NCBI GenBank assembly: GCA_030847615.1
Contig: JAUMIR010000004.1
Location: 271,149,501 to 271,213,500 of the forward strand
DNA from: Gambelia wislizenii
Taxonomy: Eukaryota > Chordata > Lepidosauria > Squamata > Crotaphytidae
Direction of reading: 5' to 3'
Length of the DNA: 64,000 nt
The number at the start of each line of letters is the position of its first letter. The stretch's first letter is position 1. Below the pieces are notes generated by a model. That model made no database searches and was not told where the DNA came from. It saw only the letters and a list, made by a program, of their open reading frames with translations. Positions 9,910-21,174 of the stretch are shown here, one piece after another. A program made the position numbers and the translations under genes.

Positions 9910-12210
9910 AAAATGTCAGCTTCAACATTCTTTAAAAGTAACAGACTTAAAATTTCACACAATACTAAAACTGAAGAAAATAATAAAGGCAACAAGCACC
10001 AGTTTGTAATCTCTCTCTTAAATAAGAAGTGGAAAATCTCTTCAAAACCAGTGGCTGTTTATGGACACCATGAAATGAGGGTTCTGCCTGCGAGGGAGCC
10101 ATATGGGCATATGATTGTATATGGGACTTCTGGATTAGGGTGAATGTCTGAAATAGTCTCAATAACATATAAAGAAAACATAAAATAATTGATTGTATAT
10201 ATTGTGGGATTTAGGCTACCCTTGATAATGGTTTCTATAGTTATCCGAGTGTCCAATTCCTTCTCTCCCCAATTAGCACAACTCTAAATCCTGTATCTGA
10301 AAAACATTGCCATGCCTGCCCAATCAAAGTATATTATACAGAATTTCTACAATTTAGTCTGAGTGAAGAGTTTGCAGAATTTGTGTTCTTGTTCAGTGCA
10401 AAATTGGATTATACTGACATAACAGTGTAGGAGTTTCAGGGTTCTTAGAAGAATGGGAAACAAAAGCAAGAAATAATTAAAGTGGCAGAGACTGATGTTA
10501 AAGGAAACTCTTCAAACATGATATTATATGCTTAAGGAGTTAAGAAACCAGTCAGAGAAGGAGAAGAATAGCCTGTAAGGATTAAAATAAAATAATAAAA
10601 CAATAAGGCGCGAGATATATAAACAGTATGCAGTAGTACAATAAAATTGTTCATTGAGGCTACTAAGAGAGATGGCTTTTTCAGTGCAGGGTATTACCTA
10701 GGAGTATCATCTAAATAATAGGCCATTGTAATGCATAAGCTGTAATAGCACCAAAGAGATTAAAATCTTTGGAGTTAAACGTAACCCATATTAAAGTTCT
10801 GATTCCATTCAACTGGAATACTCAGGATTCAGTTCAGCTACTCACCTCTCTACATCACCTATTCATTTATTTACTTTATTTACTGCCCCCCATACACATT
10901 TTCCCAAAAACTAGTTGCATGCAGGCCTTAAACCTTACCCCCAAAATATCTGTGATCAGGTCTTGAGGACAACTGGTAGGATGGAGTGGCATTTGTGTGT
11001 GTGTGTGGGGGGGACTTCCATACATGTTATAGTTCACATAACGGGGACAAAAGGATATCATACCACCGAATCTGATATGTAATAAAATATGAGGATATAT
11101 AAAATACTATGAGCACTATAATACCATTTTTGAGAGCAAAGTAGGTACCAAAGAATGTGGAAATTATAGAAGTGTTAAGACACCAGTCTTAAGTCAAGTT
11201 AATGACTGGATAATGAAGTTGTGGGAAAGTATCACGGTACAATGTTTTAAACAAGCAGATGAGGTCAGTAATAATCAATTCTTTTTCAGTCTAGGGAAAA
11301 ATACAATCAATGCCACTTTGTATCTAGCTCTCTGCAAATAAAACACTAGAAAAATGGGAATGGGCTTTGGGTGCTGACAGGTGATTTGTATAGGGCTTTT
11401 GAATATTGTATTAAATTGTCCCAAAATAATATGAAATCAATGGAGTCAAAATTTGATAATATTGCTTAGATGCTACAAATACAATTTTACATGTGCATTC
11501 TTTTTCAGATTAGAGTTGGACTTATTTCAATAAAGTTTAGGAGAACTTCTTTGAGTGTAAGGGCCAAACTCAAGCTCAAAGACATTTTCAGGGGCTGTCT
11601 CTCAGTGATGGAAAGGGCTAAAGGCAAAGAACCAGTATATTGTAGCACACCTTTCTTACTTCCCATAACTAAACCTTAAAAGACACGTTTCAACCTTTTA
11701 GCAGTGGCACTTGGTGGCTTTAGTGTCAGTGGGGTGCTGAACTCAATCCAGGTTTTGGCTAGCTTTGAAGGAGCTATCAGTTAAGGTGCCAAGCAGATTA
11801 GGGATCGAATGTACAACTTTGAGTGGATTCACTACCCAACCAGCATGGGAGCCATCAACTGCCTTAGAATGCAGTGGAAAAGATATCAGACTTGGGAACC
11901 TGTTGAACAGTGATATCATATGGAAGGAGATTTGGCCATCTCAGGAAGCCCAGAAAGACAATTTGGACCCAAGAAAAGATAGCTTTAGTCCTGAGGCTTG
12001 AGATTCCCTGTCAGTGCTTTAGTGATTACACTTAATAATAGTATGGAAATATAGAAGAATGGATCAGAATGTATCATTTGTGAACATGAATGAACATGAC
12101 AGAATTTCATGTCACATGATGACCTAAACATGGTTTAAATAATTCATTGTGCATTACTGGGAAAAAAGAGAGATAAATTCTGTACTCACAGGGGTGAGTA
12201 ACTGTGGGAA
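9910..12210. other. No gene recognised
   Basis: Over 2 kb of AT-rich DNA with only weak short open frames. A (GT)n/G run lies at about 10,994-11,013. Nothing else was identified with confidence. Confidence 0.4.
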
Positions 12211-12214
12211 GGCA

Positions 12215-12625
12215 GGGGAGGTGCATTATTCCCCCCCCCCCGGAAGTCCTTGGAGGGCTGCACCCCTCATCACATCCCCACCACTAAAAAATAAAAAAAA
12301 AAGTTCTCAAATACCTCCCAACACCCTCTAGGAGGTGTGGGGCCATTTTTGCCATGTGTTTAGCCCTTCCTAGATAATTTTAGAGTCAGGAGAGGCCTTT
12401 TTTAAAAACAGGATATGACTGGAAGTCACTTCAGGTTTTTTTAAAAAGGCATCCCCAGGGCTTAAAGTGCCCAGCAGGGGAGATGTGGCAAAAATACCTC
12501 CAAGACCCCTAAAGGGCACTTTGGGGCAAAAAAATTGGCAAAATATTTTTGACTGGTAGGGCTGGGGCCCACAAAAACAGTCCTGTGAGCTTTGCCCACG
12601 CCTGCTTTAGAACAAATTACTGTTC
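12215..12625. repeat. Unclassified repeat family A, copy 2
   Basis: It begins with a C run and CGGAAGTCCTTGGAGGGC. It contains 'gagaggccttttttaaaaacagg' and 'actggaagtcacttcagg', which parallel 4,370-4,420. It ends in 'gggctggggcccacaaaaac'. No coding potential. Confidence 0.35.
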
Positions 12626-13330
12626 CCAGATATGTAAAAACTTTAAGAAAACTGGTTTGATCTACTTGGTTGACAAACCAGGATATCAAATCACAGTTTG
12701 ATACTCATTTAACTGAACTTTTCTGAAGTGTATAAGCTACTTGGCTAGTACTAATGTGACAGCTGTGGTTCTAAAATGAAAACAGAGGCACTCATGCTTC
12801 ACATGTGAATTAAGAGGAAATGAAAATGATCATGGGAGCCATCTTTCCCCATCATCCAAACCATAGTTGTGGTTATCTGAAAGAAGTGCATGTAAGTATC
12901 ACTTTAATGAAAGTAGAATATCTCAGAGAAACAGTTATGGCTAAATGAGGATTGCTCTGAAAACTGCTCCCATCTCATTGTAATTGGAGTGGTGGTATCG
13001 CATGGTAACTGGTGCAATACATGTGTACAGTGAATTTGTTCAAGTATTTGGGGCACATGTAAATTATTGTGGCCTGATGCTGGAAAAAATATGGTACAGA
13101 ACACTTAAAGATTGCTATAGATAGGGCTAAATCTTTAGGTTAGCCCTATCTATAGCAGGGTGATACTGTTTTAAAATCCTTAGTTTAAAAGTATGTGGTT
13201 CAAAGTGGAGTAGCAAAACAATGGAGAAAATGGAAAAAAAAATGAAGTTGAAAAACAGCATATAGAAAACAATTTATAAACATCTGAATTTTATAAGGAA
13301 CTTCTTGGCCACAACCAAGTACAATTGCTT
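12626..13330. other. No feature recognised
   Basis: AT-rich. A 15-bp perfect inverted repeat lies at about 13,118-13,156 (GATAGGGCTAAATCT ... TTAGCCCTATCTATAG), which could form a small hairpin. No gene is recognised. Confidence 0.4.
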
Positions 13331-13335
13331 GCCAA

Positions 13336-13958
13336 GGGTGCATCTGCATGGTAGAAATAATGCAGTTGCACACCATAGAATCATAGAATTGCAGAGTTGG
13401 AAGAGACCACGAGGGCCATCCAGTCCAACCCCCCTGCCACGCAGGAAATCACAATCAAAGCATCCCCGACAGATGGCCATCCAGCCTCTGCTTAAAGACC
13501 TCCAAGGAAGGAGACGCCACCACGCTCCGAGGGAGTGTGTTCCACTGCCGAACAGCTCTTACTGTCAAAAAGTTCCTCCTCATGTTGAGGTGGAATCTCT
13601 GTTCCTGGAGCTTGCACCCATTGCTCCGTGTTCCAGTCTCTGGAGCAGCAGAAAACAAGCCTGCTCCATCCTCAGCGTGACATCCCTTCAAATACTTAAA
13701 CAGGGCTATCATATCACCTCTAAACCGTCTTTTTTCCAGGCTAAACATACCCAGCTCCCTAAGTCTCTCCTCATAAGGCATTGTTTCCAGACCTCTCCAA
13801 CAGAATCCTGGGATTTGTACCTTTGTGAGGCATCAACAGTCTTTGGCAGAGAAGGCTAAAGACCTTGTAAAGCTACAAATCCCAGGATTCCATAGAATGG
13901 AGCTATAGCACTTAAAGTAGTGTCAAACTGCATTATTTCTATAGTGTAGATGCACCCC
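13336..13958. mobile_element. hAT-like MITE with terminal GGGTGCATC, split by CR1
   Basis: The left end (AGGGTGCATCTGCATGGTAG, then AAATAATGCAGTT) and the reverse complement of the right end (AGGGGTGCATCTACACTATAG, then AAATAATGCAGTTTGACAC) form the terminal inverted repeats. The interior has the 'aatcctgggatttgta...ctacaaatcccaggattcc' core. A CR1 lies between 13,375 and about 13,788 and has replaced part of the left arm. Confidence 0.75.
13375..13788 (-). mobile_element. CR1 LINE, 5'-truncated
   Basis: On the minus strand this is the last part of CR1 ORF2 plus the 3' UTR. A 108-codon frame (13,455-13,781) reads from [19 protein letters not shown] to [16 protein letters not shown] with no stop. 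The ATTCTATG terminal repeats are at 13,375-13,390. Upstream RT motifs are absent because of 5' truncation. It sits inside a hAT MITE, which dates the MITE as older. Confidence 0.85.
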
Positions 13959-13959
13959 T

Positions 13960-16230
13960 ACTCTGTTATTGTCCATTCTGGCTTATTACATTTTCTTCAT
14001 CCTTAGGTCTCCAGAGAGGAAATGACTGGAAACAAAACATATCAATTATTCTTAAGAAAACAGGAACCTAGAGGTTCATACACTCACACAGAATGCTTGT
14101 GCTGTCTGTGTTCAATTTTTTCCTTTTTTAAAACAGTCAACCACAATGCCATATTGTATTCTATTTTTAAAAACTCCTCATAGTTTTCCTAGATGTTTCC
14201 CATATTTACATAGGAAGTGAGAGTTCAAGAAAAAGGTGTGTAAAGCTAGCCTGGATTTCATGTTTCTTTAGATCATGCCCATTTAATATGCAGTGTTAAA
14301 GCACAGGGATTTTTTTTTTTTTTTTTTTTGTATTGCAGCTACGCACATTGGAAAATTTGGTGCTGTCCTTTTCTTTTCTTTATTGTTTAACATGTAAACA
14401 TTGTTTTAGCTGATACAGTGAAATGCGAAGGCCACCGAAGCCTATAGCCTTACTGCATTCAGTGACAGTAAGGGTCAAGGAGAGCATGTGTGGATGTTGG
14501 GCCACATCCCTTTAGGCTGTGTCTGATTGGAGGCTATGCCAGTTACATTTTTGGTCCTTTTAATTCCTGCTGCTCACAACACATTTCACTTCTGTTGTGT
14601 GATCCCTGCTAGTTTCTGTAACTCAGCCTTCTTTTCTTCACCTGCTTCTCTCAAACCAGACTTACAATCTGGTTTTCTCTGAAACCAAACTTTTCTCTCA
14701 AACCAGACTTATAATCTTGTAATTTTTGAAATTCATGTTTACAGGTGTTAGGGACCAAATGTGACAAAAAACTTTCCTCTTAAGCTAAGCATCTCTCCAA
14801 ACAAAGGGCTTCTGAGGCTCTGCAGAGTGGGATGCTTGGAAAGGACAACTGCAGCACATTCCCAGTCACAGGGTGCATTGGGACAAGCAACTGTGGCAGG
14901 ACCCTGAGTGTCCTGACCAAGAGAACACTGCATTGTCATTTCCTAGCATCCTGATCTGCAGCACCTTGGAAATCTTTCAGTTGTGGTGCTCCCTGGCTTA
15001 AGAGGTAGGTTTTTGTGGAGTGGCATTGGCAGGCGTAGCTACCATGATGGACCTTCATCATTGTAGTCATGTCTGATGATGTAGGATCTTGACTGTGGAC
15101 TCTGCAGACATTGTCAGTTTTTGCAAACACTTGTTTTGTTCAAGTGAATATTTTGTTTCCCAAAATATGAAAAATGTTTCTTCAGTTGATCAATTTTTTG
15201 AAACTGATGGCTTGATACCCTTTTTCATGAAGGATGAGAAATTTTGCAAACATTGTTTGCATCCTGAGTTGTTGCAATAAGTAAGATACATTTTATAACA
15301 GCATTAAACCAAGACTAATGATTTTGATCTTGATTTAATATCAAGGAGGCAAGTTAGTATTAAATCTATGAGGAAAATAGGTACATAGTTTCTTTTGTAC
15401 TGTATAGCTGCTTGTCTGTATCTTGCTTTTGTCTTAGAGAATGTCATTGCTTTGATTGGGTGAGTCCATCTCACCGCATGGTGTTAGCCTTGGTTTCAGG
15501 GAACCAGGACTCACCATAGCTTACCTCTAGGAAAGCATGGTTTGAAAGTCCTGGTTCAGATCAGAAAGCAGTGATTAAAAAGAAATACCTATGGGAAGCA
15601 TCCAGAATAGCTTTGCTGTACTCCTGAATGAGTAATGAAAGCCAACCCATAGACATCTGGGATTAGGGAGCAGGATTTCTAGGTCAGAAGCCTTGGCTTC
15701 TGTCACTGGAATAATGTGGACCAAGCAGGGGGCACCTTACTCTGAAGTGATGGAGAGGTGTCCCTGTGCTTGGTCTATGAGCCATTGGTGTTTTTTATGT
15801 AGGCCTGTTGTGAACAATCACAGTTTCTCTCCCAATAAAGCAGTGCTTCATCTGATTGAGACATGCACTAACCATTAATTCCACTGTTGCAATTTGCTCT
15901 TCCAGCACTTGCTTTTGTTTCTTTTCTTTCCCACTGTAGTTTCAGGGCTTGAGGGAGTTATTGGGGGGGGGCAAAATATTTTTGGACTTCCAGAATGTTG
16001 ATTTGGGGATTCTAGGCATTATAGTCTGAAATGTAGCTATTCCAATCTATGTTGGGGTATACAAGTACATCTGTAGTGCTTATACTTCATCAATATACAA
16101 ATATGTGGAGTGCAAAAAATGGATATTTCCCCAGAAGTATAATTTGGTGTATTACAGAAATCTATATCTTTGTGATGCATCACATGTGTGAATAATATAT
16201 TTGGCAGTACACATAGTTATCCTGCATGCG
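13960..16230. other. No gene recognised
   Basis: AT-rich DNA with a T20 tract at 14,310-14,329 and a G8 run near 15,963. Short open frames on both strands are not recognised. Confidence 0.4.
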
Positions 16231-16233
16231 TGC

Positions 16234-16237
16234 TCTT

Positions 16238-16270
<33 letters not shown>

Positions 16271-16272
16271 GT
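16234..16272 (+). repeat. (CT)n microsatellite
   Basis: An imperfect CT dinucleotide tract interrupted by TTT. The 118-codon open frame across it (16,188-16,544) includes a poly-Ser/Leu stretch produced by the microsatellite, so I do not regard it as a gene. Confidence 0.8.
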
Positions 16273-16700
16273 TTCGGTTTAAGGAAGGATTTTTTTTCCC
16301 TTCTCAAAGAAGTAAGAATGGAAAAGGAGCTAATGCTGTAAAAGGGCTGATTTCTATGGAAGCATTCACTGATCTGAATAAACTCTGTAAAGATACCAGT
16401 TTTATGATCTTTCAGAATGTCACTGATGAATTGTTTGCATGTGTGATGCAAAACCTACCTGCAATAAGTTATTTCCTAGACCTGTATGTTTTCCCTACAC
16501 CTTTTTACATAAAACCTTTCTTCTTTTCCAAGTTGTCAAACTGATGAAATAGGCAGGAGTGATGTGCTGAAGTATCAGTGTTCTTTTGAAAAGAAAAGCA
16601 ACAGCTTTTATTATTTCTTTAAAATGTTTGTGTTCAGCTACGTTTTTGGGAAATCATCTGGAAATCAAACAAATCCCACTCCATGTACAACTTCCATGTA
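16273..16700. other. No feature recognised
   Basis: AT-rich sequence with no recognised gene or repeat. Confidence 0.4.
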
Positions 16701-16734
16701 ATGTCTCTCTATCTCTCTCTGTCTCTCTCTGGCT

Positions 16735-17718
16735 TCTCTTCGCAAATGAAGATTCAGGAAGGAGTCATCCTGCGCTTTCTGCAAGTGCGCTGATGACTAA
16801 AAAGGCCAATCTGAGATAGACAACTCCGGTTGCAGAAAGCACAGCAGAAGGTTTCCTTGGGTGATGTTTCCGGGTTGTGATTTTTTCTGCATTGTCGTTT
16901 CTCTTCAAGACTTGTTCGTCGTGAGTTCTCAAATAAGGCTGCAGCATTATGGATAGTGTGTCTCCATGCCTCCCAATGTGAGGCCAGGGCGGACCATTGT
17001 TGGTGATCAATTTGGCTGAGCCTGAGGTGTTTGTTTCAGGGAGTACTTGTATCGCTTTTTTGGAGCACCCCTCTTACGCTGACCCGTGGCGAGTTCACCA
17101 TAGACTACTATTTTGGGGAGGCGATGGTCCTCCATCCTAGACACATGCCCTGCCCAGCGCAGCTGTGTTCTTAATATCATGGCCTCAATGCTGGTGATCC
17201 CTGCTTGCTCAAGGATAGCAACATTCGTCACATAGTCAGTCCAGTGTATATTTAGGATTGTGCGTAAACAGCGCTGATGAAAGCATTCGAGGAGTCATAA
17301 GTGGTGGCGATAGGTGACCCATGTTTCAGATCCATAAAGGAGAATAGACAGTACAATGGCTCTATACACACTGATTTTTGTGTTTCGCCTCAGGTGTTTA
17401 TTACTCCAGACTCTTTTGTAAAGTCTTCCAAATGCGCTATGTGCCTTTGCTAATCTGTGATCGATCTCTTTGTCAATCTCGGCATCTGAGGAGATGATGC
17501 TTCCCAGGTAGGTGAACTGCTGAACGGACTTAAGCACAGAGTTGCTGACGGCAATGTGTTTGTCCTGTGGTGCAGGCTGGTAAAGAACTTCTGTTTTCTT
17601 CAGGTTGACTTCCAGCCCAAACAGCTCTGCAGCTGTTGCGAAGCAGGATGTTAGGCGCTGCAGAGCTGCTTCTGTGTGGACAACAAGGGCAGCATCATCA
17701 GTGAAGAGCAGTTTATGG
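16735..17718 (-). pseudogene. Non-LTR LINE reverse transcriptase C-terminal half, copy 1
   Basis: On the minus strand it starts at LLFTDDAALVVHTEAALQRL, the RT motif C (normally FADD). It continues with LKSVQQFTYLGSIISSDAEI, a thumb segment with LLYGSETWVTYRHHL and 'WAGHVSRMEDHRLPK', and a C-terminal region with a CxxC...H-type finger and 'SRIGLFSHQRTC'-like ending. A CGA-to-TGA change after RHHL and a frameshift near 17,045 break it. The 3' end runs into a (GA)n tail at 16,700-16,734. The clade is unresolved (RTE- or R4/Dong-like). It is homologous to the 44.8-kb copy. Confidence 0.75.
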
Positions 17719-18719
17719 ACTATGATTGCTTATTAGACTGTTTCTCAGTCATTTAGTTCAAGTTTGGGCTGAAGGTAGATTGGGATCTACACATATGTCT
17801 CAGGATGATTTACAGTAGGTTGGTTAGGTTTTATGACTCTCACCAGTTTAATGTTATCTAGAACTAATGCCCTTACCTCAATCTGTTTGGTAAAAAAATA
17901 CTTGGAGTAAAACCAAAAGAGAGTTTTGTGAGAAAGGACTTACAGGCTCGGTTCTGGGACTGGTTATAGTGTCCTGGGTTGAGCATCTGTTCAGAGTCAT
18001 CCTGTTCCTTCTTACCATGTGCCCACTTGAGGTATCCTTTTGGACCTGACTCTGGTTGTGGGTCCCAAGAGTTCTCACCAAAAGGAAGCAGATCCTGTAA
18101 GCCTAAAATCTGTCTGCCCTGTTCTAACATAAGATACTGCTGCTCTTCATTTCTTCATGGCATATTGGTCCGAGCAAAGAAAATGATGAACAAGAAATGT
18201 TGATGTGAATATTTACATTTAGAATGTGAGTGATTAAGACTCCCAAGGTGGCATAGGAAACTGGCAGACAGCAGGCATAGGAATGCATCTTCAACATGCA
18301 TTTTTCTCCTTCACAGAAGTAAAAAATGCATATGTCTCATCCTGCACATGTTTTTGAAAAGCTCCCCTCTCTCCCACTCCCTCCCCTCCAACCCTCCTTC
18401 TCAAACAAATGACCTTTATAATAAGATATATGCCATGGACTTAAGGAAAAAATAAGCAGAAAAAGTGTGGGAAAGGGAAGTCACTTTCCTTGTCATGATT
18501 TGATTGTCCTAGGAAAAATGAGACAATCATCCTTAAAAAAAGAGAGAGAACTTTAAATATAACTTTTCACTCAGCCAGTGGCTCTGCCAAATGAGGAACT
18601 GGGAGTTGTAGTCCAGAAAATGTGATTTCCCCCCCCCCCATCACTTGCCCTTGTTTCCTTTAGACTCAGAGAGCTGTGAATATTTGTGAGCAAATGGAGC
18701 AAAATTATCCTGTGTTAAA
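17719..18719. other. No gene recognised
   Basis: A C-rich tract at about 18,362-18,395 and a C run at 18,629 are the only low-complexity features. A segment at about 18,577-18,622 resembles a foldback MITE end (GGAACTGGGAGTTGTAGTCC). Overlapping frames at 17,873-18,203 are not recognised. Confidence 0.35.
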
Positions 18720-18721
18720 TA

Positions 18722-18952
18722 CAGTTCTCCCTCCATATCCATGGATTTGGTATCCAAGGATTTAAATACAGTATTCACGATTTGAAAATAGTCTTAAAAA
18801 AAAATCCAAAAAGCAAACCTTGATTTTGCCATCTTATATAAGGGACACCATTTTGTTATGTCATTGCATATAATGGGACTTGAGTATTCATGGATTTTGG
18901 TATCTGTGGGGGGTCCTGCAACCAAACCCCAGCAAATTTGAAGGGACAACAG
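18722..18952. mobile_element. Tigger/pogo-like MITE (231 bp)
   Basis: The ends are CAGTTCTCCCTCCATATCC and, in reverse complement, CTGTTGTCCCTTCAAATTTG. It is flanked by TA at 18,720-18,721 and 18,953-18,954. The interior holds the family block 'accttgattttgccatcttatataagggacaccattt'. Its relatives at 35.4, 44.1, 58.5 and 62.0 kb have the same layout. Non-coding. Confidence 0.8.
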
Positions 18953-18954
18953 TA

Positions 18955-20800
18955 CAGTACAGTATTAAATATTATACTACATAAATAGAGAAGACTTGGC
19001 AGTAAGCAATAAAGTTACAGCAGTTATGATAATTTTAAATAGTGATGCCAGCATAAATTTTAAAATATGAGAAAGAGCTGCACATGTGCAATACACAAAG
19101 TGGAATAAGCTTTGAGTGGAAAGTTGCTCTTCCAACAAGAGATGCCAAGCTTTCTGGAAGGCAAAAGTGTTGATCTTCTAAGTTATAAAGTTATTTATTA
19201 AGTTCAGTATATATTTTGACCAGGTCTCTTTTCAAGAATAATGACACATGTCAGAAGAATAAGCATTAAAAGACAGAATTATCTGTCATAGCAGGTTTCA
19301 GTTCTATAATGTTTCAGTACTGACAAAGCCTAAGAATGCCCAGACTGGAAGAAAAGATGCACTGTTTTTTTCACAGCAACAAAGCTCAACAGAAAAACAA
19401 GGGAGATGTTGAATTGTTTTAAGTGCTTTAGAAAGGAAATCAACCACATTCCCAGATTGTTCAGCTCTACCTAGAAGAGTCATAAGAACACTAATGCCAA
19501 GCTGTTGCCCAAATATGAAAAGCAGTAAGTACCCCTAACTGTAATATGTGGTTTATGAGAGACCCTGTTTCTTCCAGACGATCTATAATATTTGAATCAG
19601 TGGAAGAGGACTGTGTAAGATTAAAAAAAGGAAGAAAAAAACCCAGAAGAAATAGGACACCAAGAAGTTGAAGGCATCATGAGCAAGACTTTCAGTAAAA
19701 AACAACAAATACAGAAAATCATCACACTCTAATAGCCATGGCAAGAGATTCTGAGATGGTTAAACATTAGAAATGAAGTGTGAAATGTCCTCCTTATAAC
19801 TTGAATGAGGTGTCTAGTAAAAAGTTGTCCTCCAAGAAAAACAGCCCAAACATCAAAATTGGTAATCCTTAAAGATGACATATTACTATACGGAGTGGTA
19901 GTAACAGACACATAGTCATGAAGCCCAATATCAGAAGGAGAAAGTTCTGGATTTGAACAAAACATAATCTGTGTCAAAGCTGAGAAAGCCTATAAAATCA
20001 ATGTTGGGAAGGATGTGGTGGCAACTAGAGGTGATTAAAGCAGATAAGCAATTTCAAAAGTTATTGGTTTAATCTTTTCAGGTTTTATTGGAAACTTTAA
20101 AGCAGGCATCCAAGGTGCTGAAATTTATCACCAAAATAGGTTCAGGACCTTGCACAGCCCCTTTAAATTCTGGAATAAAGCCCAGAGTGGATTCAGTACC
20201 CTGCTGACATAGAAGCCACCGACCACCCTGAATCTAGTAAAAGAACATTAAATCTGATGTAAATTATTATAATGTTGGTTATGGGCAGTTCAGTGCCTTC
20301 AGTGGATTAATCCTGAAAGGAGATTTCGGTGTCATCTTATCCCAAGCACGTTAAAGAATTGTGTTTTAGAGCTCATCCATGAAGAACATCAAAGACTTGC
20401 CAAGTGCAATGAATAGAATAAAGAGACAATGAGGTTTCACGTCATGAGGCAAGTAGGAAAATAAAGCCACCTGTCTTGTTGTAAATCAGACAAAGCATAG
20501 ATACTGACAGTTCAATCTTTACATTAGGATAAACAGTTCTGGTCCTAAGTTTCTGAAAAAGCACCTCCTCCCATTTCAGTCTTCTAATGTACCTGGATAA
20601 TAAGACAAGGTTTTGTATGCCTTCTATAAGAGAAGTGCACTACCATCTGCAGTGGCCTCTTTGGAAAGATCACCAAGGTCCGTCTTTTCAGTGCCAGGTC
20701 AAAACCCTTGTGGAATGGTTGAAGGAACCATTTGCTATATGGAAAATAAATTCTCTTTCTGTATTTCTTTCTTCCAGAATGGACAATGGTCACTGTTCCT
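18955..20800. other. Unrecognised AT-rich stretch
   Basis: No repeat or gene was identified. A minus-strand frame at 19,729-19,977 (82 codons) contains VSVTTTPYSNMSSLRITNFD and looked faintly like a kinase activation-loop region. Neighbouring frames do not extend it, so I do not call a pseudogene. Confidence 0.3.
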
Positions 20801-21174
20801 TGGGGAGAAAGGATATTCTAGAGATTGAAAAGGTACAGAAAAGGGCAACCAAAATGATCAAGGAGCTAGAGTATATTGCCTATGAGGAATGATTACACTT
20901 CTTGGGAATGTTTATCTTAAAAGAAAATGCAAGTAAAGGGGGGACATGATAGAATTGTGTATAACATTCTGATTGGGGCAAAGAAAGTAAAATAAAGAGA
21001 AACTTTTCTTCTTCTGACTTAATACTGGAACCTGGGGTTGCTCACTGAAGTGACTAGTGGAAGTTTCAGCACAGATAAAAAAGAAGTTCTGCTTCACACA
21101 ACACACAGTTACAATGTGGAACTCACTGCCACAAGATGTAGAGATGTCTGCCAGTTTGCAGGGCTTTAAAAATA

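Noticed and set aside
16188..16544. 118-codon frame beginning MNNIFGSTHS
   Set aside because: Its centre is a (CT)n microsatellite translated as Ser/Leu repeats and the rest is unrecognised.
19729..19977. Minus-strand frame with a faint kinase-like look (TPYSNMSSLRITNFDVWAVF)
   Set aside because: No catalytic-loop or DFG motif could be found upstream in any frame and similarity stops at the frame ends, so chance is more likely than a processed pseudogene.
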